This document shows positions 26,212 through 35,811 of a stretch of DNA of 64,000 bases, piece after piece (positions within the stretch are counted from its first letter, which is position 1; each line of letters starts with the position of its first letter). The position numbers and the translations under genes are program-made. The notes beneath the pieces are model-generated. The model was given only the letters and a program-made list of their open reading frames with translations. It did not search any database and had not been told where the DNA came from. This stretch comes from a virus. The stretch lies in IMG/VR virus record IMGVR_UViG_3300040801_001810, positions 62,001 to 126,000 of that record; one strand, written 5' to 3'.

Positions 26212-26970
26212 TTATCCTCTTAAGTACTGCCCATTTAATTTAGTAATAAAGTAATCAACTGTTGGAGTCATATATGCGTCTTTACCTTGATTAGCTTTCA
26301 TTCTACATTTAATAGATACTTCCTTAGAGACAGTATAGCAATATATTTTAATTTGCTTTGCATCAAATTCATTTAAATTTTGGTTTGTGTATATTCTATT
26401 ACTAGATGGATCATAGTAAAATTCTTTATTCTGTTCAGGCATTAAACTAGTTAGATTGTAGTCTGTCTGTTGTCCATATACAGTTTTATCTGCTAGTATC
26501 TCTCCATTAATAGTTATTATAATTGGTGCACCAGTATACATTTTAATTGAGTCAGGTCTAGCAAATGTATTGGCATAGAAACCAAGCTCTTTACCTCCTT
26601 CTTCTCTTAGAAGATCAGTTGGATCAAATGCTTTTTCTAGAAAATCATAGTAGTTACCAAAGTCCCACATTGGGGAAACAGCCCATTCAGCATCATTAGT
26701 TCTATATATTCTATAAGGAAACCCTTGGTCGTCATACCAAAACCATTCTTTAGTTTCTGTATCGAATTTACTTAGATTAATAAAAGGAAATATCAATTCA
26801 TTATTACCATCAGTATTTTCTATTGATAGATTGATTACTGATGTTAGTCCATTTGGTCCTATCTCTAATGCTTTAAAATGTTCAGAACAATTAAAGATTT
26901 GCTTTACTGGAAGTTGATAGAATGGAATGAACACATGATTAAGTAAAACTGATTCTGGTAAATAATTCAT
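26212..26970 (-). CDS. tail structural protein, function unknown
   Basis: 252 residues, mixed alpha/beta, aromatic-rich in the middle (ETKEWFWYDDQGFPYRIYR). The end (TPTVDYFITKLNGQYLRG) is a beta hairpin. The start is in a TAATG overlap with the 753-residue gene. No family recognised; position implies virion assembly. Confidence 0.55.
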   Translation of the reverse strand: MNYLPESVLLNHVFIPFYQLPVKQIFNCSEHFKALEIGPNGLTSVINLSIENTDGNNELIFPFINLSKFDTETKEWFWYDDQGFPYRIYRTNDAEWAVSPMWDFGNYYDFLEKAFDPTDLLREEGGKELGFYANTFARPDSIKMYTGAPIIITINGEILADKTVYGQQTDYNLTSLMPEQNKEFYYDPSSNRIYTNQNLNEFDAKQIKIYCYTVSKEVSIKCRMKANQGKDAYMTPTVDYFITKLNGQYLRG

Positions 26971-29231
26971 TATAGATTCCTAGTAATATTTAATGGAGCA
27001 ATATTTGCGTATGCGCTTAGAATACCAAGATCAGCATATCCGCCTGTGCCGCCCGCATAATGATTGTTTGCATCAATAATAGTAGAGCCAACCTTTGATT
27101 GACCTAAGTTAATTGTATTTGAAAAGTTATCATAGTTATTAGTAGAAGTAACATCTATAAGACTAATAATTTCATCAGCTATAAATATACATCTAGCAAA
27201 GTCAGTACCAAACCAAGTAGCTGCCTCACTTTTAGTAGCCAGAGAGCTAACTACAACAAAGTCTTCTTTTAATAATCTGCTAGTATTGCCAGAATATCCA
27301 ACATTTTCTATAAATGATTGTAGTGCCTCTTTTCTAGCAGATACGATACCAAATGATATTTTATTAAAACTACTCTCTTGAGAAGAAGGCTTAATTGCTA
27401 ATGAGTACAAGATAACAGAATTATTAAGTGCACAAGAATATCTTAGAACAAAATTAGCTCGTTCAGAATCTGTGATATCATGCATATATAATAGTCTACT
27501 ATTAAGAAAAGATATTTTTGAATATATCTCTTCATTATATGTACCATTAGTATATATGCCAATTGTATCAGCAAGATAAGGATCAATAGGAAGATCTAAT
27601 AATATAAATGTTCCTGGTCCCCAGTCACTAAAGTTACTATAAGAACTAAGATCTATTTTATAGATTGGTTCTTTTCTTATATGATAATTATTTTCAACAA
27701 TAGGAACATCCTTATTCTTAACATTAATATACCAGTTACATGTTGTAGGACCAGGAGTCTGTTGACTAGTAATTAATGATGCAGAAATTAATGCCTTATC
27801 ATTAAGTTTATATCCAACTGAATCAAAGGCTGCTTCTTTTGTAACGTATCGTTCTCTCTTTGGTTCAATTGACCAAGATCCAACCTCAAATTTAACAGTG
27901 TTTTCAAATGAATACTCTACAATATTAACAGGTGGGAGAATAACTTTTTCTATCTCTTGTAGTATCTCTTCTATATTTCTTGTCTCTTCGATTAAAGTAA
28001 CAATCTTATTATACAGAGATGTATTACTATCATTAATAGGAGTAGCTAGATTTTCATCTAGACTAGATCCAAACTTAATAAGTTCATATCTTCTATCACC
28101 CAAATCATTTTGTATTTTTGAGTCAACACTTGATTCTTTATTAGATGCCGAATCTAAGAAAGTATATTCTTCTTGATTAAATACTATTCGTAATTGCTTG
28201 ACTTTAATCTTTGTAATGTTATTAAACATTAGTAAATCAAATGATCGACCCCTTACAGAATAATTAGTAACATCCCATGTAGAAGGATTAGTAGTTAATA
28301 GTGGATCCTGAGCTACAAACTCAGCAACTTTCCACTCATCACTATCATTCTCTTTATATAATACTGCATCTATAGTAACTGCTTTATCACCATAAGTATC
28401 TATATCCAATCTATTAATTTCATTTGGATAGTTATAATTAATATCAACAAGAGAAACTATACCTCTATAATTTCGATTAATGGGTACATCTGACGAACCA
28501 ATATTAACAATCATTAATGGAATTTCTGGACTTAGTACTTCTTCTTTCCATAGACCATTAGCTAGCATATCTTTTGGTCCACTATTAGAATAGTTATCCT
28601 CAAAAGTATTTAGAGTATTAGTTGTATGAATTATATTAGATCTATCGCTCTGTTCTGGATATGTTGTAGAAGAAACACTTTTAATAAGATATGACTTATT
28701 CTGAATGTCTACCTCCAACGGATTTAAGTACATAAATCCGCTCTTTTTATCTATCCATATATTTCTAGTTAGATTTGCGCTAATATCTGTATAGAATGAT
28801 TCATAGTATGATTCATCTGAAGGACTAGCATCATGTATAAAAGATCTAGTAAGATTAAGTTTATTCCAAAGATCTCTAATTCTCTTCTTAATAATCAAGA
28901 AGTAATTCTTATTTCTTTGTAAGTTAAGAGATAATACTTTATCTACTAATTCAAGATCAGAATATAAAGAAGCTAGATCTATATATAGATTTTCAAACAT
29001 ATCATTAAGATCGTCTGATCTAACAACAGTTTTAGACTTAGCTATATATTTGCCTACGTTAAATAACATTCCTCCTATAGCATTAAATCTATCCATATAA
29101 GAAGAAATAACTGCATCTATAGCTTCTTCGGATCTAAGTAATTCCATATTGGAAACATCTCTAATATTTTGAGATATTATATTATTTTGGACATTCTTAA
29201 TGCTACTTTGAAAGTTAAAAGTTTGATTCAT
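26970..29231 (-). CDS. helical-neck plus beta-domain structural protein
   Basis: 753 residues. The first 120 residues are helical (DLNDMFENLYIDLASLYSDL, then KIRDLWN-like helix), followed by beta domains (TKIKVKQLRIVFNQEEY is a discoidin-type strand pair) and a helical link around residue 410 (LVEETRNIEEILQEIEK-like). This is the longest member of the helix-plus-beta group in this operon. It starts in a TAATG overlap with the next upstream gene. Likely a peripheral tail protein. Confidence 0.58.
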   Translation of the reverse strand: MNQTFNFQSSIKNVQNNIISQNIRDVSNMELLRSEEAIDAVISSYMDRFNAIGGMLFNVGKYIAKSKTVVRSDDLNDMFENLYIDLASLYSDLELVDKVLSLNLQRNKNYFLIIKKRIRDLWNKLNLTRSFIHDASPSDESYYESFYTDISANLTRNIWIDKKSGFMYLNPLEVDIQNKSYLIKSVSSTTYPEQSDRSNIIHTTNTLNTFEDNYSNSGPKDMLANGLWKEEVLSPEIPLMIVNIGSSDVPINRNYRGIVSLVDINYNYPNEINRLDIDTYGDKAVTIDAVLYKENDSDEWKVAEFVAQDPLLTTNPSTWDVTNYSVRGRSFDLLMFNNITKIKVKQLRIVFNQEEYTFLDSASNKESSVDSKIQNDLGDRRYELIKFGSSLDENLATPINDSNTSLYNKIVTLIEETRNIEEILQEIEKVILPPVNIVEYSFENTVKFEVGSWSIEPKRERYVTKEAAFDSVGYKLNDKALISASLITSQQTPGPTTCNWYINVKNKDVPIVENNYHIRKEPIYKIDLSSYSNFSDWGPGTFILLDLPIDPYLADTIGIYTNGTYNEEIYSKISFLNSRLLYMHDITDSERANFVLRYSCALNNSVILYSLAIKPSSQESSFNKISFGIVSARKEALQSFIENVGYSGNTSRLLKEDFVVVSSLATKSEAATWFGTDFARCIFIADEIISLIDVTSTNNYDNFSNTINLGQSKVGSTIIDANNHYAGGTGGYADLGILSAYANIAPLNITRNL

Positions 29232-31171
29232 TATCTAAGCTCCATAATTTGTCCATTAAATTCACCAGATGAAGTAGGTAGAAGTACATAGTTAGTCCCA
29301 GCTGATATATATTTTCTAATAACTTTGTCTAGATAGTAATTAAACTCAGAGAGACCTTTCTTTTCAGCATCTGTATTATTTAAAAAGCCTTTATAATGAT
29401 TAATCCATTTTTGCTTTTCAATTTCTATTAATTCTACAGGAAGATGTATCATTACTATACTTCCATGCGGTAGAGCATCTCCATCGTAGTATCCGATATC
29501 AGCATACCATTGCTTTTCTTTACTATGTTCTCCAAGAAGAGATACAAACCACGAATCTAGTTGATTAAAATCATCTATGCCGCCAGCAGATCGTCTTGCG
29601 TCTGTAAGTTTTACTATGTCAGGACTAAGTCTATTAAGATCCAGATCACATATAGTAAAGAAGTCTGCTCCTGTCCACGATACACCTACTGTGTCCTCCT
29701 CACCAAGAGGCAATAAAGCGTAAGCTGTTCTAGATGCTTCGGCTACTGATGAATCGTATATATACGGATAATATGTTCCTGATGTTCCATCCCATGGTTT
29801 AACTGCAATACCAAGACCGTCTCTATACCCAGAAATATGATATGAGCTGATAGAATCATTAACTTTTGGATTAAGCTCAAGGTTTTCTATTAGTATCCAT
29901 CCGCTACTATCAAGATAAAATGATAATTCTATCTCGTCTGTTGGATCAATATCTTTATTAAGAGCAATAAATCCTTTCTTCCTATCTATAGAAGAAATCT
30001 TAATATCAGACCTAGTAACACCATTTACATCAATAGCCCAAGTTCCAGAAGGAGATGTATATAATAATGATTCTTTATCATATAGATCGACTGTATAGTT
30101 AGGGTACGTATAAATAGATTCATTAAGATAAATTGGTGCTTCTTTAACTTTCAGTATATTAGAATCAATTATTCTAGGAACTATATTAGTTAAAGGAATA
30201 TATTCCCCAGATGTGTAATTATCTTCCATGTTATAAAATTTTTCAGTTGACCCAGTATAAAAACCAGAAGCCTCAAGGAAAGAACCTATATTCAGTCTAA
30301 GCTTCCATTGAGTTTCTTTATCAGTTAAATATGAATCTTGCCCTTTAATAGATATTAGATCTAGAGCATGAAGTCTTTTATAAGGGTCCTTAACAATATG
30401 CAGAGGAGTTCCAGTATTCTGTATTGTGCTTGCTGGGGGAATAACTAGTCCAGAAGATGTAATACTAAAATCATTAATAGTATATATAGGTCTAATTTCT
30501 ATAAGTTCTTTTTGATAAGAAGAAATATTATTAACTATCTTATTATATTCTATTGTATAGAATGTCTCTTTATTATAAAACTCATAAGGCAGAAGGACTC
30601 TAATCCTATGAGCACTTACCTGTCGGCTAGTGCTCCAAGTAGTAGAAGAGTATCTAGAGTTAGACTGACTAAGAAGATCGTAGCTATACTGTATTTTATA
30701 TTCTGTTGGTTTTAGTTTTGTCTCATTATTTTTGTATATGTTAACATTAACTATACCAGAAAGAGAAGAGTAGACGTCGAATAGTGGTTCATATTGATAA
30801 AATAATGGTTTACCATTTTGCCCAGCTGAATTAAACTCTGTTACTAAATAATGTAATTTATAATTATATGAATTAGAATAAGGATAATGATATACTGGGT
30901 ATAAGCCACTATTTTCATTGTAATAGATGGTTTCTACAATCTGATAGTCAGTTGTATTTTCATATATCTCTTCATCTCGTTTAATAAATGATATAATTTT
31001 ATTAGGACTAAACCCAGTATACTCTAGGGCAGCTATAGGAAAGTCGCCAGGATTGTATGGTGTATTTTCTACAACAAGATATGGATTATGTGTGTAAGGT
31101 TTACCAAAATTAACATAATAATCAGGAGATCCCACACCAACTACATTTCCTGTAATTGTAACAGTGCTCAT
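29231..31171 (-). CDS. beta-rich tail structural protein
   Basis: 646 residues. The N-terminus (STVTITGNVVGVGSPDYYVN) looks like an immunoglobulin-like strand series. Later parts are beta-rich with Tyr and Ser-Gly turns (SSTTWSTSRQVSAHRIRVL), and the C-terminal 100 residues are helical (PVELIEIEKQKWINHYKGFL), possibly a trimerisation or attachment part. A 12-base gap separates it from the upstream gene. The role is inferred from location only. Confidence 0.57.
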   Translation of the reverse strand: MSTVTITGNVVGVGSPDYYVNFGKPYTHNPYLVVENTPYNPGDFPIAALEYTGFSPNKIISFIKRDEEIYENTTDYQIVETIYYNENSGLYPVYHYPYSNSYNYKLHYLVTEFNSAGQNGKPLFYQYEPLFDVYSSLSGIVNVNIYKNNETKLKPTEYKIQYSYDLLSQSNSRYSSTTWSTSRQVSAHRIRVLLPYEFYNKETFYTIEYNKIVNNISSYQKELIEIRPIYTINDFSITSSGLVIPPASTIQNTGTPLHIVKDPYKRLHALDLISIKGQDSYLTDKETQWKLRLNIGSFLEASGFYTGSTEKFYNMEDNYTSGEYIPLTNIVPRIIDSNILKVKEAPIYLNESIYTYPNYTVDLYDKESLLYTSPSGTWAIDVNGVTRSDIKISSIDRKKGFIALNKDIDPTDEIELSFYLDSSGWILIENLELNPKVNDSISSYHISGYRDGLGIAVKPWDGTSGTYYPYIYDSSVAEASRTAYALLPLGEEDTVGVSWTGADFFTICDLDLNRLSPDIVKLTDARRSAGGIDDFNQLDSWFVSLLGEHSKEKQWYADIGYYDGDALPHGSIVMIHLPVELIEIEKQKWINHYKGFLNNTDAEKKGLSEFNYYLDKVIRKYISAGTNYVLLPTSSGEFNGQIMELR

Positions 31172-31183
31172 TATCTTTCCTTA

Positions 31184-31606
31184 TTAAATATCACTATCTT
31201 GAAAGTACTTTGGTGTTATGTTAAGGATGTCTCCGCTTGTTTTTGGACCAGCTAGATTAAGAGGATATAACTCTGTCCATAAAGCATCATTACCAGATAT
31301 AGTAGTACTAACAAAATATCCATTCACGCTTGACCAAGTACCTGAAGCGTTAAAGACTACGTTGTCGCCTTGTATATAAGGACTTACACCTGAGTTTACA
31401 AGCCATGTAGTACATAACTGGCGAGCATATCCTACTCCAGATACTTCAGTAATACCAGAGGCTGTTGGCAATTGATATGTTTCTGCTGGTCTAGTAGTAT
31501 TAGTTAGAAGTCCAACGTAAACTCCACTAGTAACAGTAGCAATATAATTTTTAATTGCGTCAAGAATAAATACTTGACCATTTTGTAATAAAATACCACT
31601 TGCCAT
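31184..31606 (-). CDS. small tail-associated structural protein
   Basis: 140 residues with VYVGLLTNTTRPAETYQLP and VGYARQLCTTW, motifs I have seen in small virion proteins of many tailed phages, where they carry a beta-sandwich fold. No enzymatic residues. It lies between the 127- and 646-residue genes with short gaps. Confidence 0.58.
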   Translation of the reverse strand: MASGILLQNGQVFILDAIKNYIATVTSGVYVGLLTNTTRPAETYQLPTASGITEVSGVGYARQLCTTWLVNSGVSPYIQGDNVVFNASGTWSSVNGYFVSTTISGNDALWTELYPLNLAGPKTSGDILNITPKYFQDSDI

Positions 31607-31615
31607 TTAGTCTCC

Positions 31616-31999
31616 TTAGTATTCTAGTATTGGCTCTAATGCCACTAAGTCATTGGCGCTCAGTAACTTAGCCATGCTATCAGATGTTTTAAATTTATTA
31701 TTAATTGGTAACTCTATATCTTTATTAAACAATTCATCTACTTTGGCAAAAAGTTCTGGAGTTTTGCTTTTATCTTCCATCTGAGGAATATTACCATCCC
31801 ATCCAGTAACACCGTAATTGGTAAACATATCGTCTCTAACTTTAAATATTAAAGTAGCCTCTTCTCTAATATGTTTAATTACCTTAGCCAGTGCTATTGT
31901 ATCAGATATTGAATCAAGCGTTATATTACTTAGTTTATTTAGCGCTTCTCCAAATGACTTATCAAAAATCAAATTTGTTTTAATTGTAACCATTCGCAT
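31616..31999 (-). CDS. small helical protein, possible assembly factor
   Basis: 127 residues, mainly helical (EALNKLSNITLDSISDTIAL and a later KTPELFAKVDELFNK). A GGAG site precedes the ATG. Size, helicity and position before fibre genes would fit a small chaperone or adaptor, but no family is recognised. The gene is preceded by an 80-base gap that may hold a promoter. Confidence 0.5.
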   Translation of the reverse strand: MRMVTIKTNLIFDKSFGEALNKLSNITLDSISDTIALAKVIKHIREEATLIFKVRDDMFTNYGVTGWDGNIPQMEDKSKTPELFAKVDELFNKDIELPINNKFKTSDSMAKLLSANDLVALEPILEY

Positions 32000-32079
32000 C
32001 TCCTTATAGTATAAGTATATTAAAATTTTCGCTATACAGCGATTTAAATATAGTATAATTCTTTGTTCATCAATAACTA
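32000..32079 (-). promoter_or_regulatory. intergenic gap with short hairpin and AT-rich promoter-like sequence
   Basis: The largest gap in the tail operon (80 bases). On the minus strand a TCGCT-GTAT-AGCGA hairpin is followed by AAAATTTT, preceded by an AT-rich run with TATACT. It may be an internal promoter or partial terminator; evidence is weak. Confidence 0.35.
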
Positions 32080-34821
32080 TTAATATAATGTATTAACAGA
32101 CCCACCCGAATCTTTATATACAAGGGCACTTTGTGTAGTAGAATAATATATTGAATTATTAACAGCACCAGCATCAGTTAGTTCGACTGGTTGTATACTT
32201 CCGTCGCCTCTAATTAACATACCTGTGGCACGACTTTCATATATTTTAAAATGGTCTTCCACTGGTTTAATACCAATAGTAGGAGCATACGTTCTACTAA
32301 TTTTTACATAATAACCACTAGCTATGTCTGATGCTACCTCTGCTGTTTCTCCAGCAGCCCATGCTCCAGGAGCATTAAATGATATTTGACCAGGTTGTTG
32401 GAAGCCATTTGTACCATCTGATAGTATTGTAAGGGTAGCCCATGTACCATCACCAGTAGAATACTGAAAAGTAGGAACAATGCTTTTAGAACTATTAGTT
32501 GCTAAGTCTACCTCGATTAATTCAAATGTACCAGAGGCTCCAATTAAAATATAATCATTTACAGCATTAAATAAAGTAATATCATCAGAGCTAGCCTCTA
32601 AGAAGGCAGTTCCTGAAGTAGGAGTACCAGTAACTCTATCATATACATTACCAGTAGCATCAGTTATATTATAGCCAAAATCAGGATCTATTGGCTGTGC
32701 TCCTTGTACTTCTAGCGCATTAGAAAAGCCAGGTAATACTTTATATGCTGTGGTTGTAATAGAAGAACCGTTGGCTATTCTTGCTAGATATGCTGAAACT
32801 TCAGTAGTACTATCTCCAGTAGCCTCGGTTGTTACAACTCTAGATACTATTCCATTACCAATAAGTCCTGAACCTAGAGGACCACTTAAATATTCAGAAT
32901 ATATTGAGGTTATATTACCATAACCATTTGCCTCTGCTTCAAAAAAGCCTCCACGAAGAAGATTTGCTCCAGCTTCTAATTCAACCTCAAATAAATTATT
33001 AGTATAATTATTACCTTTCCAATCTACAGAATGTAAGTCAAAGTGGCCGCTATTACTTAACATAAATTCCATATGATATCCATCACCAATTACAACTTGA
33101 GGATGCTCGATAATATAATAACCAAAATTAGAAATGTCAAAATCCCAACCCATAGTGTGTAAAATAGCATTACCAGAATCTATGACATCAGTAATTTCTG
33201 CCATTGCTCCTTGATATTCACCAGTTCTAATTATAATCCATTTTCCTAAATATCCAGAATTAAACACTCCACTTGGATCAGTCATTAAAGCATCATAAGT
33301 TCCACCAGTATAATCATAACTGGCAAGATTAGAAGAAAGATCAGCGTCAACAACTAGTCCTTCTTCAGGCCATAACATTAAGCTTCCTCCGCCAACGATT
33401 GCGTCAGATCTAATACCATTGGATGTATAAATTCTACCATTAGCTTGTACATATGCTTGGGCAACACCTGAACTATTAACCCATGTTTGTAAATGGCTTA
33501 CCTGACCAGAAGCACCTACCACAGACATAGGAACTTCGTTAGTAGCAAGTGAAAGAACTTGTAGATTACCAGAGGATATTATATTATTATCAAAAAGAAA
33601 CGTATGCTCATCTTCTAACCATGTTAAAGTTCCAGAAGAATTATATCCAATAAAAGAAAGACCATAATCAACTCCATTACTGCCTATTCCTACGCTTAAC
33701 GCATTACTAGCAATAACAGTTCCGCCTTCTAGATAGATATCTTTACTACTATTTGTATCTATTCTTAAAGTTCCATCGGCTTGAGCATAAAATAGACCAA
33801 AGTTTGTATTATCATATGCTAAACATAATTGAGCAGTTCCATCATCCTGAATCTGCAATACGCCTTGGTTTGGAGTACAATTGATACCAACCCAGCCATC
33901 ACCATCAACCTTAATCCCTTTTGAATTACTCCCAGCACTAGAGATTACCTGGTTTCCTAGTGCTATTCCACTACCAGTAGTAAGCTTATCTACAGTTAGT
34001 AGTGTTCCGCTAACGGTTACGTTATCAACAAAGCTAAAGGGGGATCCAGCAAAGTATGATTGACTGGACATGACAAATTGTTGTTCTACTGTTTCATTAA
34101 ATATGTCAAAGGTATTAATAGCAAATTCGCCATTAACAGTATCATTACCATGGTATGTTTTAATTCTAGAACCAACATAAACTGCGCCTTCAGATGTTTC
34201 TTCAAGAGCAAAGTCAAGAGCAACACCAAGACCAGCTCCAGGAGAACTAGTAGATGCTCGTGCTAATACTAATGCAGTCTTAACATCATTAATCCCATCT
34301 TCAATACCAATCTGTAATGCACCACTTTGGTTATATAATTGGTCTCCAATAAATACTGTATCTGCATCTTGATATATTAAACTATCTGTTAATGTTCCTG
34401 AAGAAGTCCATAGAGGAAGATAATTTAAGGTTCCAGACCCAAAGGAACCAATAGCTCCTATGTCAGAAAGAACTTCAGCAGCAGTTCTGTATTGAATAAA
34501 ACCACCAGAATGAACTAGAAATGCATCAACATTAACTGGGCAAGCATCAGCAGTTAATTTTAAATTACCATGAATGTTGGCATAAAGTCCACTATCGGAT
34601 ATAATAGAATTACGAAGTGTAGTTCCTCCCCATTTAGATAGATATCCAGAAGTCATTATAGATGGATCATATAAATTAAAATACACTATACCAGAATTAG
34701 AAGTCATATATCTCATTAAACCAGAGTCAGTATCGTATACAGTTTCTCTAGGTCTTTGCTTCAAGTTACACTGGGCAGTAGTGCCTTCATATCCTAAGTA
34801 AATACCTGAATAGCTAGCCAT
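32080..34821 (-). CDS. long tail fibre-like protein
   Basis: 913 residues. Repeated short units of the form strand-turn-SG-strand (DTVFIGDQLYNQSG, VTVSGTLLTVDKL, and similar) are typical of trimeric phage fibres, and the N-terminal YIQYRTAAEVLSDIG-like segment resembles fibre repeat linkers. The C-terminal segment (NNSIYYSTTQSALVYKDSGG) may be a short cap. No chaperone (peptidase S74) domain is visible. It overlaps the upstream DxD protein gene by 8 bases. Likely a receptor-binding or long fibre subunit. Confidence 0.65.
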   Translation of the reverse strand: MASYSGIYLGYEGTTAQCNLKQRPRETVYDTDSGLMRYMTSNSGIVYFNLYDPSIMTSGYLSKWGGTTLRNSIISDSGLYANIHGNLKLTADACPVNVDAFLVHSGGFIQYRTAAEVLSDIGAIGSFGSGTLNYLPLWTSSGTLTDSLIYQDADTVFIGDQLYNQSGALQIGIEDGINDVKTALVLARASTSSPGAGLGVALDFALEETSEGAVYVGSRIKTYHGNDTVNGEFAINTFDIFNETVEQQFVMSSQSYFAGSPFSFVDNVTVSGTLLTVDKLTTGSGIALGNQVISSAGSNSKGIKVDGDGWVGINCTPNQGVLQIQDDGTAQLCLAYDNTNFGLFYAQADGTLRIDTNSSKDIYLEGGTVIASNALSVGIGSNGVDYGLSFIGYNSSGTLTWLEDEHTFLFDNNIISSGNLQVLSLATNEVPMSVVGASGQVSHLQTWVNSSGVAQAYVQANGRIYTSNGIRSDAIVGGGSLMLWPEEGLVVDADLSSNLASYDYTGGTYDALMTDPSGVFNSGYLGKWIIIRTGEYQGAMAEITDVIDSGNAILHTMGWDFDISNFGYYIIEHPQVVIGDGYHMEFMLSNSGHFDLHSVDWKGNNYTNNLFEVELEAGANLLRGGFFEAEANGYGNITSIYSEYLSGPLGSGLIGNGIVSRVVTTEATGDSTTEVSAYLARIANGSSITTTAYKVLPGFSNALEVQGAQPIDPDFGYNITDATGNVYDRVTGTPTSGTAFLEASSDDITLFNAVNDYILIGASGTFELIEVDLATNSSKSIVPTFQYSTGDGTWATLTILSDGTNGFQQPGQISFNAPGAWAAGETAEVASDIASGYYVKISRTYAPTIGIKPVEDHFKIYESRATGMLIRGDGSIQPVELTDAGAVNNSIYYSTTQSALVYKDSGGSVNTLY

Positions 34822-35284
34822 TGTTTTCCACCTTCTTCATATATCTTTCGATTCCATACGATGCTAAGAGAGCTTCATCTCGTTCTACTACGTAAGAACT
34901 ATCATAACAATCGGAGTCAAAATAATTAACCTTTTTAACTCTAATGATTTTTCTAAACCACCAACGAATATCTTCTAGATTTCGTTGTTTCTTTTCTGGA
35001 TATAAAGACTTAAAAAAATCAGTACAACCATTAACATATAACATCATTTCATCTGGAGTTCCAGAGGGGTGCTTCTTAAAATAAGGAAGACCATTTTCTA
35101 TTATTTTAGGAAAAGCGAATAGCTCAATATCACAATCAATGTAAAATAAATTAGGATTAGAGCAACATAAATCTAATATGTAATCGTGTCGATCTTTTAT
35201 AATATCTGAAACTGGCCTACGTTTATTTATTTTATATGAGTGTCCAAGACTAGTTACTATTTTCTTAGTCCCAGCCATCCTCAT
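34814..35284 (-). CDS. DxD-motif glycosyltransferase-like protein (tail operon copy 2)
   Basis: 156 residues from ATG at 35284 (or 154 from 35278). NLFYIDCDIELFAFPK has a D50-x-D52 motif resembling the metal site of DxD sugar-transferase families, followed by GLPYFKKHPSGTPDEMMLYVN and KKQRNLEDIRWWFRKIIR. The neighbouring gene at 35265-35810 has the same motif order, so the two are tandem paralogues. This copy is shorter at its N-terminus. The start overlaps the end of its neighbour. The function is inferred, perhaps modifying fibres; a non-enzymatic structural role is possible. Confidence 0.55.
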   Translation of the reverse strand: MRMAGTKKIVTSLGHSYKINKRRPVSDIIKDRHDYILDLCCSNPNLFYIDCDIELFAFPKIIENGLPYFKKHPSGTPDEMMLYVNGCTDFFKSLYPEKKQRNLEDIRWWFRKIIRVKKVNYFDSDCYDSSYVVERDEALLASYGIERYMKKVENNG

Positions 35285-35810
35285 CTTCGTAGCTTCCGAT
35301 AATCGACCGTGTGTCACTTGTATGATTTCCATGAATAAGTGCCTCTCTTGCAGTAGATGTAAATCTAAAATGCATATATAATTCTGTATCAATAATATTA
35401 ACTTTCTTAGTTCTTATTATTTTAATTGGCCACCCAAATACAGTTTGAATATTTCTTTGTTCTTTTTCTTTAAATATATCTTTAAAGAATTTCATATTTT
35501 CATTAACATAAAAAAGACAATGATTAACTTTGCCATGAGCAGTTCCAAAGTATGGTTGGCCGTCTTTAAAGTCAAATTTAGGAACTTCATTAAAAACAAT
35601 ATCGTCATCTATATATAACATGTTAGGTCTTTTACATGCTAGCTCGTTACGTAAGGTATCAGTAGTTATAATTGGGTGTTCGTTTTCAACTTCAGGAATA
35701 AAAATACGCTCATAGTTAGGAAACATTTCTCTAATTTGGTCCATACAGTATTCGTAATTTCTAAAATTAGCTCCTTTATCTCCACACCAAATTTGGACTG
35801 TTTCCAACAT
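35265..35810 (-). CDS. DxD-motif glycosyltransferase-like protein (tail operon copy 1)
   Basis: 181 residues from ATG at 35810, placed one base after the upstream stop; the longer open frame to 35897 would overlap the beta-helix gene and add an unlikely hydrophobic leader. NMLYIDDDIVFNEVPKF holds acidic D68-D69-D70 in a DxD-like strand end, followed by GQPYFGTAHGKVNHCLFYVN, KEQRNIQTVFGWPIKIIRTK and KVNIIDTELY. The downstream gene shares PYF, YVN, FFK, EKxQRN, KIIRxKKVN in order, so this is a tandem duplication. Sitting among fibre genes, it may glycosylate virion proteins or a host surface glycan. Confidence 0.58.
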   Translation of the reverse strand: MLETVQIWCGDKGANFRNYEYCMDQIREMFPNYERIFIPEVENEHPIITTDTLRNELACKRPNMLYIDDDIVFNEVPKFDFKDGQPYFGTAHGKVNHCLFYVNENMKFFKDIFKEKEQRNIQTVFGWPIKIIRTKKVNIIDTELYMHFRFTSTAREALIHGNHTSDTRSIIGSYEDEDGWD

Positions 35811-35811
35811 A

